Origin: Streptomyces zagrosensis | Lineage (GTDB): Bacteria; Actinomycetota; Actinomycetes; Streptomycetales; Streptomycetaceae | NCBI RefSeq assembly: GCF_014203645.1 | Contig: NZ_JACHJL010000007.1 | Coordinates: 186,001-250,000 of the forward strand | DNA: 64,000 nt | Direction: 5' to 3' | Shown: positions 34,597 through 43,254 of the stretch, piece after piece | Position numbering within the stretch: the stretch's first letter is position 1 | Layout of the letters: each line of letters opens with the position of its first letter | Made by a program: the position numbers and the translations under genes | The notes under the pieces: generated by a model | What the model saw: only the letters and a program-made list of their open reading frames with translations | Database searches by the model: none | What the model was told of the DNA's origin: nothing

Positions 34597-35493
34597 ATGA
34601 ACACAACCACCGCCATGCGGGAACAGGCGGTTGCCGAACACTGGATCGACGTGGAAGGGACATTGACCCGCTACCTTGAGGCCGGGCACGGAGACCCGGT
34701 GCTGCTCGTCCACGGCGAAGGCAGCGTTTCCGAGGAGTGGTACGGCATCCTCAAGGGCCTTGCCGGCAGCCACCGAACCATCGCCGTGGATCTGCCAGGG
34801 TATGGACACAGCGAACCGACCTCCGACGCCAGTCCGGTGGCGCTCGCCGCATTCGCGTGGAAGTTCGCCCAAGCGGTGGGTGCTGAGCGCCCTGCGATCA
34901 TCGGGCACTCCCTCGGAGGCGCCGTGGCCGCCTACATGGCCCTGCAACGGCCGGACCACGTACCGTCCCTCGTCCTGATCAGCTCCGCGAGCATGGGGCG
35001 TGCCATCAACCCCGTGATGCTGGTGCTGGCCGTGACTCCCTTGGGCGACCTCACGAAATGGCTGATCCCGAGACTGTCCTTTGGGCCGCGCCTGCTCGTG
35101 GCGTCGGTAGCGGTGATAGGGGCCCTCCGCCCCTGGCGGCTCCCCGCTCGCTGGTGGACCAGTCAGATCGCGGCCGTCTCCTCGCCCGAAGCCCTGCCGA
35201 CCACCCTGCGCTCCCTACGCTCTTCAACGGGGCTGCTGGGGCAGAAGAACCTGCTCACCGGGAGGTTGCGGGAACTACCGATGCCCACCCTCGTGGCCTG
35301 GGGGGTCCAGGACACGCTGGTTCCCTTCTGGCAGGCGATCGCCGCCCAACGCCGCCTGCCTGAAGGCCGGTTGAAACTCGTACTGTGCACCGGGCACCTC
35401 GTGCCGATGGAAGCCCCCAACACTCTTCTCAAGACCATCCGTCCCTTCCTCGCACATTCCGGTGACGCCATGGAAGGAGGACGGCGACGATGA
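34597..35493 (+). CDS. alpha/beta hydrolase
   Basis: A 298-residue alpha/beta-hydrolase. It has VLLVHGEGSVSEEW (oxyanion region), VDLPGYGHSEPT, the nucleophile elbow IIGHSLGG, the acid in AWGVQDTLVPF and the catalytic His in TGHLVPMEAP. It probably hydrolyses an ester, lactone or C-C bond. The stop overlaps the ATG of the next gene (ATGA), so it is made together with a flavin dehydrogenase. That pairing suggests a short degradative pathway, for instance of a steroid- or terpenoid-like ring, but no substrate can be assigned. ATG at 34597 follows ACGGGAG. Confidence 0.85.
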   Translation: MNTTTAMREQAVAEHWIDVEGTLTRYLEAGHGDPVLLVHGEGSVSEEWYGILKGLAGSHRTIAVDLPGYGHSEPTSDASPVALAAFAWKFAQAVGAERPAIIGHSLGGAVAAYMALQRPDHVPSLVLISSASMGRAINPVMLVLAVTPLGDLTKWLIPRLSFGPRLLVASVAVIGALRPWRLPARWWTSQIAAVSSPEALPTTLRSLRSSTGLLGQKNLLTGRLRELPMPTLVAWGVQDTLVPFWQAIAAQRRLPEGRLKLVLCTGHLVPMEAPNTLLKTIRPFLAHSGDAMEGGRRR

Positions 35494-37151
35494 GCGACGC
35501 AGCCGATGTGATCGTGGTGGGAGCGGGTCTGGCAGGACTCGTCGCGGCATACGAGTTGACCCGCGCCGGACGGCGAGTGGTCATCGTCGATCAGGAGAAC
35601 CAGGCGAACCTGGGAGGCCAGGCGTTCTGGGCAGAGGGGGGCCTGTTCCTGGTCAACAGCCCCGAACAGCGAAGGCTGGGCATCAAGGACTCTTACGAGC
35701 TGGCGCTGGCTGACTGGTTGGCCTCGGCCGGGCACGACCGCGACAGCGAGGACCGATGGGCCCGCAAGTGGGCTGAGGCCTACGTAGGCTTCGCGGCCGG
35801 AGAAAAGCGTCCCTACCTGCACCGACTCGGACTGCGCCTGGTGCCCATCGTCGGCTGGATCGAGCGAGGGGTGGGCACCTCGACCGGGCACGGCAACTCC
35901 GTCCCTCGGCTGCACTACACCTGGGGAAGCGGGCCACAGGTCGTGCGGACTTTCCGCAGGCCCGTGCTGGCCGCAGCCGAACGCGGGCTGGTCACCTTCA
36001 AACACCGGCACCGCGTCGACGAGCTGATCGTCGAGGGAGGAACCGCTGTCGGCGTGCGCGGCTCGGTGCTGGTCCCGACGCAGCAACCGCGCGGCGTGCC
36101 CTCCCCGCGGCAGGAAGTGGGCACGTTCGAACTGCGCGCACAAGCGGTGCTCATCACCTCAGGCGGCATGGGCGGCAATCACGAGATGGTGCGGGCCCAC
36201 TGGCCGACCGAGCGCCTCGGCCCCGCACCGGCGACGATGCTCACCGGTGTGCCGGCACACGTCGACGGGCGCATGCTCAACATCACCGAACGTGCCGGCG
36301 GGTCGGTGGTCAACCTCGATCGCATGTGGTTCTACAACGAGGGAATGAAAAACTGGGCTCCCATCTGGCCCGGCCACGGGGTGCGGCTCCTTCCCGGCCC
36401 CTCACCGCTGTGGCTCGACGCCACAGGACGGCGACTGCCCCCGCCGCTGTTCCCCAGCCATGCGTCCCTGGCGACACTGCGGCACCTCAGATCGACCGGT
36501 CACGACCATTCGTGGTTCATCATGACCCACTCAATGGTTGACAAGGAGTTCGCCTTGTCAGGGTCCGAGCAAAATCCCGATCTGACCGGCAAGAACTGCG
36601 CACTGCTGCTCCAGCGGTTCAAAAAGAGCACCATGGCGCCCATTCGCGCGTTCCTCGATCAGGGCGAGGACATCGTGCTACGCCGGACGCTGTCCACACT
36701 GGTCGAGGGCATGAACACCATCACCCCCGACACGCGCCTGGACTACGCGCGAGTGGAGCGGGAGGTAGCGGCCCGTGACCGGCAGGTCATCAACGATTAC
36801 AGCAAGGACATGCAACTGATGTCCGTGCACAACGCGCGCGCGTACCTCCCTGAGAAGCTGGTCCGCATCGCCCCGCCGCACCGCCTGCTCGACCCCGCCC
36901 ACGGCCCCCTGGTCGCCGTCCGCCTCCGCCTGCTTACCCGTAAGACACTGGGCGGGATACAGACCACTCTCGACTCGCAAGTCCTACAGTCGAGCGGCGC
37001 GACCTTCGACGGCTTGTACGCGGCCGGCGAGGCAGCCGGATTCGGCGGCGGAGGGCTGCACGGATACAACGCACTGGAAGGCGCCTTCCTCGGCGGCTGC
37101 ATCTTCTCCGGCCGGGTCGCTGGCCAAGCCCTGGCCCGGGACCTGGCATGA
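35490..37151 (+). CDS. FAD-binding dehydrogenase (KstD/fumarate-reductase flavoprotein-like)
   Basis: A 553-residue flavoprotein. The N-terminal dinucleotide loop VIVVGAGLAGLVAAYELTRA is followed by VDQENQANLGGQAFWAEGG. At the C-terminus, LYAAGEAAGFGGGGLHGYNA, then LEGAFLGGCIFSGRVAG, closes the FAD site. This is the COG3573-like FAD dehydrogenase group, related to 3-ketosteroid-1-dehydrogenase and fumarate reductase subunits. Such enzymes introduce or reduce C=C bonds. It is translationally coupled to the alpha/beta hydrolase. Integrase remnants follow directly after its stop. Confidence 0.88.
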   Translation: MSDAADVIVVGAGLAGLVAAYELTRAGRRVVIVDQENQANLGGQAFWAEGGLFLVNSPEQRRLGIKDSYELALADWLASAGHDRDSEDRWARKWAEAYVGFAAGEKRPYLHRLGLRLVPIVGWIERGVGTSTGHGNSVPRLHYTWGSGPQVVRTFRRPVLAAAERGLVTFKHRHRVDELIVEGGTAVGVRGSVLVPTQQPRGVPSPRQEVGTFELRAQAVLITSGGMGGNHEMVRAHWPTERLGPAPATMLTGVPAHVDGRMLNITERAGGSVVNLDRMWFYNEGMKNWAPIWPGHGVRLLPGPSPLWLDATGRRLPPPLFPSHASLATLRHLRSTGHDHSWFIMTHSMVDKEFALSGSEQNPDLTGKNCALLLQRFKKSTMAPIRAFLDQGEDIVLRRTLSTLVEGMNTITPDTRLDYARVEREVAARDRQVINDYSKDMQLMSVHNARAYLPEKLVRIAPPHRLLDPAHGPLVAVRLRLLTRKTLGGIQTTLDSQVLQSSGATFDGLYAAGEAAGFGGGGLHGYNALEGAFLGGCIFSGRVAGQALARDLA

Positions 37152-37199
37152 GAGCAGCCGCCTGCGTTGGGCCTCCCCGGGGACCTGTGGCCGCCCCTG

Positions 37200-37312
37200 C
37201 AACACGCCGCCCCTGCAACACGCCGTGCAAGCACGAGCACGCCTGCATCCGCTGTCCGCTCCTCCAGATCGACCCGGGCCAGCGCGGCCCGCTCATCGAG
37301 CGCAGCCGCGGG
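37200..37312 (+). mobile_element. C-terminal tail fragment of a tyrosine recombinase
   Basis: One frame reads PCKHEHACIRCPLLQIDPGQ, then RGPLIERSR. This is the Cys-containing tail seen, as I recall, at the end of many Streptomyces tyrosine-type integrases and phage-like recombinases. It is preceded by no integrase body and is followed by a catalytic-domain fragment that should normally come before it, so it is the end of a different, lost gene. Confidence 0.55.
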
Positions 37313-37329
37313 GTGAAGGCATCGGGGCG

Positions 37330-37791
37330 ACGTTGGCTTGGAGAACGCCACGATCGTCATTGCCAATACGCGGACGGCGAAGGGCAATCGGTACGTGGCG
37401 GAGAAAGACACCACGTCTCTTGCGGGGGAGCGGATTCTGCCGCTGCCAGCACTGGTGCTGCGAGCCCTCACAGCATTCCGGTTTCTCCAAGCCGAGGAGA
37501 GGCTCGCTTTGGGGAAGGCGTACACGGTTTCGGGCTACGTGCTGGCGCACGAGGCGGGCGACGCCTTTACGGTCGAGCAACTTCGCCGACGCGTGTACCG
37601 GCTTATGGAGCTTCTCGGGCTGCGGCGCGTCAGGCTCTACGACGCACGCTCGTCGTGCTTCACCTTCCTGGAACAACGGTTCCCCGGACCACGTCCTCGC
37701 GCGATGGGCCGGATATGCGAACGTAAAGACGACTAACCAGTGGTATGTCAAGCCGGACGTAAAAGGTCTGCGCGGAGCCGCCACCACGTGA
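37330..37791 (+). pseudogene. tyrosine recombinase (integrase) catalytic-domain remnant
   Basis: Starting near 37330, one frame reads IVIANTRTAKGNRYVAEKDT, then GERILPLPALVLRALTAF and FTVEQLRRRVYRLMELLGL to RVRLYDARSSC. Near 37670 the frame shifts and continues as DHVLARWAGYANVKTTNQWY, then VKPDVKGLRGAA, ending at 37791. The catalytic Tyr is in NQWYVKP. The usual ARHSC triad residue His reads Ser. The N-terminal core-binding domain and first catalytic Arg are missing. It is a dead site-specific integrase and probably marks one end of an integrated element. Confidence 0.8.
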
Positions 37792-38290
37792 AATGGCCTG
37801 CACGGGGGTGCGGCGGAGGAACAAGACTGAGTCACGCGGACCATCAGCCGAGCGACTTGCGAGCCGTGTGGCCAACAGGACGAGGGCGAGGCGCATTCGG
37901 GGTCCGCTTGCTGGTGTGGGCCAGTGGCTGTGACTGAGAGCATGTGGCTACGGCCAGGCCCTCTACCAAGCGTTCACCGTACGGTGTTCGAGCTGCTGTT
38001 GGGTGGGATTCCGGAAGGTTTCCAGTTGTCCACGCCGAGCCTCGTCCGTGCCACCACACTTGATGTTGCACTGCGAGCCGCCTGGAGGCCGTGGTCAAAG
38101 AGGAAAGCGTTGCTCGTAGCGACTGAAGGAGGGTGCGTGCCCGGAGCTCACTGCCGACACGGCTACGAGTACCTGCCGCGGAACGTACACCTGGGCTCTC
38201 ATCGGCGGTTCGGCAGCTCCGGAGCAAGGCAAGGCCCGCTACGTCACCCCGGCGGTGTGATATCTCGTGACAGATGAAAGGCTCAGGCGG
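37792..38290. other. 499-bp gap between the integrase remnant and pcaL
   Basis: No gene or attachment-site repeat was recognised. No tRNA gene was seen that could be the integration target. Confidence 0.4.
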
Positions 38291-39598
38291 GTGAGTGAGA
38301 CACCGATGAAAACCTTGCAATACCGCTTTGACGGACCAGAGGACGGCCCCGTCCTGATCCTGGGCCCCTCCCTCGGTACCACATGGCACATGTGGGACCG
38401 CCAGGTTCCCGAGCTGAGCCGCCGCTGGCGAGTCCTGCGGTACGACCTGCCGGGGCACGGCGGCTCCCCCGCTCACCCGGCCTCAGCCATCGGCGACCTG
38501 GCGGACCGCCTCATCGCCACGCTGGACCAGTTGGGCATCGACCAGTTCGGTTACGCGGGCTGCGCCATCGGCGGGGCCATCGGCGCTGATCTCGCCCTCA
38601 GACATCCGCACCGCGTTGCCTCGCTCGCGCTCATCTCTTCGTCGCCGCGCTTTGGCACCCCCGACTCCTGGCGCCAGCGCGGAGTCGTCATCCGCACCAA
38701 TGGGCTCGACCCCATCGCCCGTACCGCCCCCGAGCGATGGTTCACGACGAGCTTCGTTACCGCGCAGCCCGCCATCGTCGACTGGGCGGTGCAAATGGTG
38801 CGTACCACCGACCCGGGCTGTTACATCGCCGCCTGCGAGGCGCTTGCCGCGTACGACATCCGTTCGCAGCTTGGTCAGATAGGCGCGCCGACGCTGGTCT
38901 TGGTGGGCGCCGATGACCAGGTGACGCCGCCCGCCGACGCCCGGGTGCTGGTCGCGGGTATCCCGGACGCCCGGCTGGCCCTGGTGCCAGGCACCTCGCA
39001 CCTGACGCCCGTCGAGCAGCCCTCAGCCGCCACTGACCTGCTCGTACGGCACTTCGCCAGCTCCGGCCAGTCCTCGCACACCACGGGCATGACCGCCATC
39101 ACAGCGGCCACCCCCAAGCCGGTGCTCACTCCCGCGCCTACGCCGCCCATGGCGCCCGCATCGCCGATAGCCGAGATCGCCCCGGCCGGGCAGCCGGCCC
39201 ACGTGCCCACCGGGCAGCCGGACAGCAGGGCGCGCGGCATCAAGGTCCGCCGCGAGGTGCTGGGAGATGCGCACGTGGACGCGGCGGAGGCCGCCGTGGA
39301 CGACTTCACGGCCGACTTCCAGGACTTCATCACCCGCTATGCCTGGGGCGAGGTATGGACCCGCCCCGCGCTGGACCGGCACACGCGCAGCGTGGTGACC
39401 CTCACGGCGCTCACCGCCCGCGGTCATCTCGACGAACTGGCCCTGCACACACGCGCCGCGCTGCGCAACGGGCTGACCCCTGCCGAGATCAAAGAGGTGC
39501 TGCTGCACACCGCCGTGTACTGCGGGGTGCCCGCGGCGAACGCCGCCTTCGCGGTGGCCCAGCGAGTCATCCAGGAGGAGACCCGCCCCGAGGCGTGA
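38291..39598 (+). CDS. pcaL: fused 3-oxoadipate enol-lactonase / 4-carboxymuconolactone decarboxylase
   Basis: A protein of 435 residues. Residues 1-260 form an alpha/beta hydrolase (LGPSLGTTWHMWDRQVPEL, YDLPGHGGSP, acid GADDQVTPP, His GTSHLTPVEQP). After a Pro/Ala linker, residues ~320-435 form the carboxymuconolactone decarboxylase (GIKVRREVLGDAHVDAAE, RHTRSVVTLTALTARGH, EVLLHTAVYCGVPAAN). The PcaL fusion acts late in the protocatechuate branch of the beta-ketoadipate pathway. The usual nucleophile motif GxSxGG reads GCAIGG, with Ala92 at the Ser position. No other pca genes are in the window. The GTG at 38291 was chosen because the sequence then begins SETP...YRFDGPEDGP as in relatives I recall. 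Confidence 0.9.
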   Translation: MSETPMKTLQYRFDGPEDGPVLILGPSLGTTWHMWDRQVPELSRRWRVLRYDLPGHGGSPAHPASAIGDLADRLIATLDQLGIDQFGYAGCAIGGAIGADLALRHPHRVASLALISSSPRFGTPDSWRQRGVVIRTNGLDPIARTAPERWFTTSFVTAQPAIVDWAVQMVRTTDPGCYIAACEALAAYDIRSQLGQIGAPTLVLVGADDQVTPPADARVLVAGIPDARLALVPGTSHLTPVEQPSAATDLLVRHFASSGQSSHTTGMTAITAATPKPVLTPAPTPPMAPASPIAEIAPAGQPAHVPTGQPDSRARGIKVRREVLGDAHVDAAEAAVDDFTADFQDFITRYAWGEVWTRPALDRHTRSVVTLTALTARGHLDELALHTRAALRNGLTPAEIKEVLLHTAVYCGVPAANAAFAVAQRVIQEETRPEA

Positions 39599-39823
39599 CC
39601 GCGCGGCGTGGACCGCGTACGTGGAGAGCCTGGTGCATACGACACCGGAGCCGTTGCCTGGTGCGGCCGGGTCGTGCCACAGACGGCGCCGCGTGCGCGC
39701 GTAGCGTGGGCCAGCGCAGGCGGCGGAGAAGACAACGCGGAGAAGACAACGGGGAAGACGCGCGGTGCCGCGGGCCCCGGAGCAAGGCTGGCAGGGGATA
39801 CCAGGGAAGAGGAGCGGTTGCTG

Positions 39824-40468
39824 ATGCGGCTCACCAAGCAGGGACACTCCAGCGTGCGGCTGGAGCAAGAAGGACGCACGCTCGTGATCGACCCGGGGGC
39901 GTTCAGCGAACAGGACGCGGCGCTCGGCGCGGATGCGATCCTGGTCACCCACGAGCACCCGGACCACTTCGACGAGGGCCGGCTGCGGGCCGCCCTCGAC
40001 GCCAACCCCGCCGCCGAAGTGTGGACGCTGCGCAGCGTGGCGGAGCAGATGTCGGCGGCCTTCCCCGGCCGCGTGCACACCGTCGGCGAGGGTGACACGT
40101 TCAGCGCGGCCGGCTTCGACATCGAGGTGCACGGTCAACTGCACGCCGTCATCCACCCGGACATCCCGCGCATCACCAACGTCGGGTACGTGGTGGACGG
40201 CGCGCTCTTCCACCCGGGCGACGCGCTGACCGTGCCCGACCGCCCGGTGCAGACCCTGCTGCTGCCGGTGCACGCCCCGTGGAACAAGGTCGGCGAGATC
40301 ATCGACTATGTGCGCGCGGTTCGCCCGGCTCGCGCCATCGATGTGCACGATGGACTGCTCACCGACATCGCCCGCCCCGTGTACGACCGGATGCTCGGCC
40401 CGGACGGGCCCGGCGTGGCGCAGGCACAGCACGGCCGATTGGCCGTGGGGGAGAGCGTGACCCTGTGA
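39824..40468 (+). CDS. MBL-fold metal-dependent hydrolase
   Basis: A 214-residue metallo-beta-lactamase-fold protein of the UlaG/YP-type short group. MRLTKQGHSSVRLEQEGRT starts the first strand. VTHEHPDHFDEGRL is the HxHxDH metal motif. GYVVDGALFHPGDAL supplies the later metal ligand. It probably hydrolyses a phosphodiester or lactone in the cytoplasm. The ATG at 39824 follows GAAGAGGAG; a TTG two codons earlier is the alternative start. It stands between pcaL and exonuclease III on the same strand, separated by gaps, so co-transcription is uncertain. Confidence 0.85.
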   Translation: MRLTKQGHSSVRLEQEGRTLVIDPGAFSEQDAALGADAILVTHEHPDHFDEGRLRAALDANPAAEVWTLRSVAEQMSAAFPGRVHTVGEGDTFSAAGFDIEVHGQLHAVIHPDIPRITNVGYVVDGALFHPGDALTVPDRPVQTLLLPVHAPWNKVGEIIDYVRAVRPARAIDVHDGLLTDIARPVYDRMLGPDGPGVAQAQHGRLAVGESVTL

Positions 40469-40631
40469 CCTGGGCCGGCTGAGCCGCGCCGTTTTGCGCG
40501 CGGGTCTGCCCGGGCTCGCCGCGCCTGCTGCGCCGGCCGCTGTCACCGAGGGAGCCGGCGACGCGCGGGGCGGAACCGCAGGTGGGGCCGGGGGCGAGGG
40601 CCGCTCGCGGCCGGTTGTCAGTGCCGGGCGG

Positions 40632-40637
40632 TAGGTT
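40632..40637 (+). promoter_or_regulatory. -10 box of a probable leaderless xthA transcript
   Basis: TAGGTT ends 7 bases before the ATG of the exonuclease III gene, and there is no Shine-Dalgarno sequence. This is the classic layout for leaderless transcription in Streptomyces. No well-spaced -35 box was found. Confidence 0.5.
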
Positions 40638-40644
40638 GGCGAAC

Positions 40645-41424
40645 ATGCGCATCGCGACCTGGAACGTCAACTCGATCACCGCCCGATTGCCGCGGATGCT
40701 GGCCTGGCTGGAGAGCAGCGGCACGGACGTGCTGTGCATCCAGGAGACCAAATGCTCGGCCGAACAGTTCCCCTACAACGAGCTGCGGGACCTGGGATAT
40801 GAGGCGGCGGTCAACGCTACCGGCCGGTGGAACGGGGTGGCGCTGCTGTCCCGCGTCGGCCTGAGCGACGTGGTCATAGGGCTGCCCGGCGGCCCAGACT
40901 ACGACGGTGCGCAAGAGCCCCGCGCGGTCTGTGCCACCTGCGGCCCACTGCGCCTGTGGTCGGTGTATGTGCCCAACGGCCGTGAAATCGATCACGATCA
41001 CTACGCGTACAAGCTGCGCTGGTTCGAGGCGCTGGGCGCGGCCGTCGCGGGGGACGCAGCGCAGTCGCGGCCGTTCGCCGTGCTCGGGGACTTCAACGTC
41101 GCCCCGACCGACGAGGACGTGTGGGACCCCGCTCTCTTCGAGGGTGCTACGCATGTCACCCCCGCCGAGCGCGCCGCTTTGGCTGCGCTGCGCGAGGCGG
41201 GCCTTTCGGACGTGGTGCCCAGGCCGCTGAAGTACGACCATCCGTACACGTACTGGGACTACCGGCAACTCGCCTTCCCGAAGAACAAGGGCATGCGGAT
41301 CGACCTGGTCTACGGCAATGCGCCGTTCGCCAAGGCAGTCAGCGATGCGTATGTGGATCGCGAGCAGCGCAAGGGGAAGGGCGCGTCCGATCATGCGCCG
41401 GTCGTGGTGGACCTGGACGTCTGA
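40645..41424 (+). CDS. xthA: exodeoxyribonuclease III (AP endonuclease)
   Basis: A 259-residue EEP-family nuclease. Motifs in order are MRIATWNVNSITARLPRML, VLCIQETKCSAEQFP (metal Glu), SVYVPNGREIDHDHY, LGDFNVAPTDEDV (catalytic Asp/Asn), DYRQLAFPKNKGMRIDLV, and ASDHAPVVVDLDV (final Asp/His). It removes 3' blocking groups and cuts at abasic sites during base excision repair. Length and all active-site motifs are normal. The start at 40645 is supported by the family N-terminus, and the gene is probably leaderless. Confidence 0.96.
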   Translation: MRIATWNVNSITARLPRMLAWLESSGTDVLCIQETKCSAEQFPYNELRDLGYEAAVNATGRWNGVALLSRVGLSDVVIGLPGGPDYDGAQEPRAVCATCGPLRLWSVYVPNGREIDHDHYAYKLRWFEALGAAVAGDAAQSRPFAVLGDFNVAPTDEDVWDPALFEGATHVTPAERAALAALREAGLSDVVPRPLKYDHPYTYWDYRQLAFPKNKGMRIDLVYGNAPFAKAVSDAYVDREQRKGKGASDHAPVVVDLDV

Positions 41425-41489
41425 GCGCACGCCCACGGGCTTGACCGTTCCCGCTGGGCGGTCAGTTCGGTGGCGGGGCTGCGAGACTG

Positions 41490-41640
41490 GTCGTCGTTGA
41501 CGCCCTCGAAGACGATCACCGTGCGTACTCCGCTCTACGCGAGCGCGTCGCGCTCCAGCCGATGCGGTTCGATGGAGGTGACGGACGTGCCGCGGGCGAG
41601 CGGCACGCTCACCGCGTACAGCCGGATCTTTCATCCGTTC
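41490..41640 (-). pseudogene. possible SGNH/GDSL hydrolase fragment
   Basis: On the minus strand one frame reads GVRTVIVFEGVNDD, like the conserved block around the GxND motif of GDSL lipases. It is preceded in the same frame by an in-frame TAG (41535-41537) and the stretch SIEPHRLERDALA. No intact frame extends either way. It lies in the 415-base gap between xthA and the next gene, which holds nothing else recognised. Confidence 0.3.
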
Positions 41641-41839
41641 GGTGGAATGATCGTCCGCGGTGGTGCGGTCGGTGGCCGTGCCGCCCAAGGCGGACCGGTC
41701 AGGTCATCAACCAACGGGCGGTCCGACATGTGTGGCATGAGGCTTGTGAGACGAGGCGGTGGAACGGTGGCGGCGCTGCGAAGAAGCCCCGCCGCGCGCC
41801 TGTGGTGCACACCCCCGGGTCGGTGCGACGCTGAGCAGT

Positions 41840-42277
41840 ATGAACATCTCCTTCCTGGACCATTGGCGCAAGCGGCACGGCGCGGCGAGCGAGGCGAAGT
41901 CGCCGCCAACCGGGCTGGCGCGGGAAGGGCTGGCCGAGTTGCTCTCGGAGTGCGAACTGCTGCGGGCCCGCGCCGAGTCGGAAGACGTCGCCTTGGACGA
42001 CACTGCCGCCTCCCTTGCGGCGCTTGACCAGTTGCAGCCGCGTTGGCGGGATGACCCCGAGGAGTCGCCGTGGCTGGGCACTGACGCGGGGCTGTATCTG
42101 GGCACGGTGATCGTGCGGACCGTGTCGGGTGCCGAGTGGCGGCTGAGCCCGGACGGCACTCCCGTGGTGGCACTCGACAGCGGCCGGGAGATCGATGTGG
42201 TGGCGGCCGGGCTGGCCTGGGCGGAGGACGGTGCGCCCGAGTTGTCGCAGCTGTACGCGGAGGTGGACGAGGGCTAA
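41840..42277 (+). CDS. conserved hypothetical protein (DUF6278-like)
   Basis: A 145-residue soluble protein starting MNISFLDHWRKRHGA. It has an acidic helical middle (LLSECELLRARAESEDVALD) and a C-terminal part with WLGTDAGLYLGTVIVRTV and GREIDVVAAG. From memory this matches the Streptomyces family DUF6278, of unknown function. No signal peptide or membrane segment is present. The ATG at 41840 has only a weak upstream purine run. It stands alone, followed by an 8-bp tandem repeat and a convergent GntR gene. Confidence 0.75.
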   Translation: MNISFLDHWRKRHGAASEAKSPPTGLAREGLAELLSECELLRARAESEDVALDDTAASLAALDQLQPRWRDDPEESPWLGTDAGLYLGTVIVRTVSGAEWRLSPDGTPVVALDSGREIDVVAAGLAWAEDGAPELSQLYAEVDEG

Positions 42278-42284
42278 GCGTGGG

Positions 42285-42321
42285 CCCGGTAGCCCGGTAG
42301 CCCGGTAGCCCGGTAGCCCGG
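42285..42321. repeat. 8-bp tandem repeat CCCGGTAG, 4.6 copies
   Basis: Four exact copies run from 42285 to 42316 and a partial CCCGG follows to 42321. They lie between the convergent DUF6278-like and GntR genes. Together with a downstream CCCGGGC they can fold into hairpins. Confidence 0.9.
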
Positions 42322-42353
42322 GCGCGGCGCGCCCATCGATCCGCCCGGGCCGC

Positions 42354-43103
42354 TCAGCCCGTGAAGGCGATGCCGTACGCCAGTCGCCAGCGGTCGGCCC
42401 GCACCACGAGGTCGGAGGTCTCCACCGGCTGGTCGTCCGCGTCGAAGTGGGTGCGCTCGACCACCGTCACGCACTGCCCAGCGGTGCAGCCCAGCGTCTC
42501 CGCCTCCGTCGTGGTCGCCGGCCGGGAGCCGACCAGTTCCACCGCCCGCACCACCTGGACGCCGATCGCGGCGAGCCTGCCGCGAACCCCTCGTTTGGCG
42601 TACGGGCCACGCTCGGGGTAGACGACGTCGGTGCCTTCGGTGAGGGCCAGCGGCTCCCAGCTGACGGCGAGTTGCAGCGGCTGGCGGTTGGCCAGGTACT
42701 CGTAGCGGGTGCACACCACGCGGACGGCCTCCGGCACACCAAGTCGTCCGGCGATGTGTGGCGGTGCTTGAGTGATGCTGGAGGACGCCTCCCAGCTCAC
42801 CACCGTGTCGTCCCCGGTGGTTAATTGGGCCGCGAAGGGCGAGTCAACGGCTCCCGTCGAGCGCAACAACGAGCCGAGCGGCGCCCGGTCGGCGACGAAC
42901 ACACCGCGGCCGAACTGTCCTTCCGCGTACCCGGCCGCCTTGAGCACCCGCACGGCCCGATCCACGGTCTGATCGCTGGCCGCGTACGCGCGCTTGAGCT
43001 CGGAGCGCGAGGGGATGCGGGCGCCGACCGGCAGAGTGCCGACGTCGATCCGATGCCGCAGATCGTCGGCGATGCGTTGGTAGACGGGTTTGCTGTCACT
43101 CAC
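42354..43103 (-). CDS. GntR-family regulator with UTRA domain
   Basis: A protein of 249 residues. The N-terminal winged helix (YQRIADDLRHRIDVGTLPVG, SRSELKRAYAASDQTVDRAV) continues as QFGRGVFVADRAP. A UTRA effector domain follows (ASSSITQAPPHIAGRLGVP, AVSWEPLALTEGTDVV, TVVERTHFDADDQPVETS). The GTG at 43103 follows AAGGAG. It is divergent from gluABCD with a dyad in between. It may therefore control that glutamate importer as well as itself, although the effector is unknown. Confidence 0.87.
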   Translation of the reverse strand: MSDSKPVYQRIADDLRHRIDVGTLPVGARIPSRSELKRAYAASDQTVDRAVRVLKAAGYAEGQFGRGVFVADRAPLGSLLRSTGAVDSPFAAQLTTGDDTVVSWEASSSITQAPPHIAGRLGVPEAVRVVCTRYEYLANRQPLQLAVSWEPLALTEGTDVVYPERGPYAKRGVRGRLAAIGVQVVRAVELVGSRPATTTEAETLGCTAGQCVTVVERTHFDADDQPVETSDLVVRADRWRLAYGIAFTG

Positions 43104-43151
43104 CGCGGGCTCCTTCCCAGCCGGGGCTGACGCTCACAACTCGCCCACAGG

Positions 43152-43182
43152 CTAGGTACCCAGGCCCGTTCTGCGTACCTAG
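43152..43182. promoter_or_regulatory. divergent operator between the GntR gene and gluA
   Basis: CTAGGTAC (43152-43159) and GTACCTAG (43175-43182) form a perfect inverted repeat with a 15-base spacer. A second palindrome, TTGACGTCAA, lies at 43189-43198. Confidence 0.55.
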
Positions 43183-43254
43183 GTCAATTTGACGTCAATC
43201 GCCCGATAGGTGCGTGTCGCCCATGGAGCCCCCTTGGGGGGTGGATAGGTTGCG

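Noticed and set aside
33994..34959. 321-codon minus-strand frame over the gene-poor region and the alpha/beta hydrolase start
   Set aside because: No family motif, Arg/Ala-rich, and it overlaps the well-supported hydrolase on the other strand.
37792..38290. Search for a tRNA or att site beside the integrase remnant
   Set aside because: No cloverleaf-like sequence or matching direct repeat was found by eye.
42285..42321. 8-bp repeat considered as an attachment site
   Set aside because: It is a simple tandem repeat between convergent genes with no integrase next to it.
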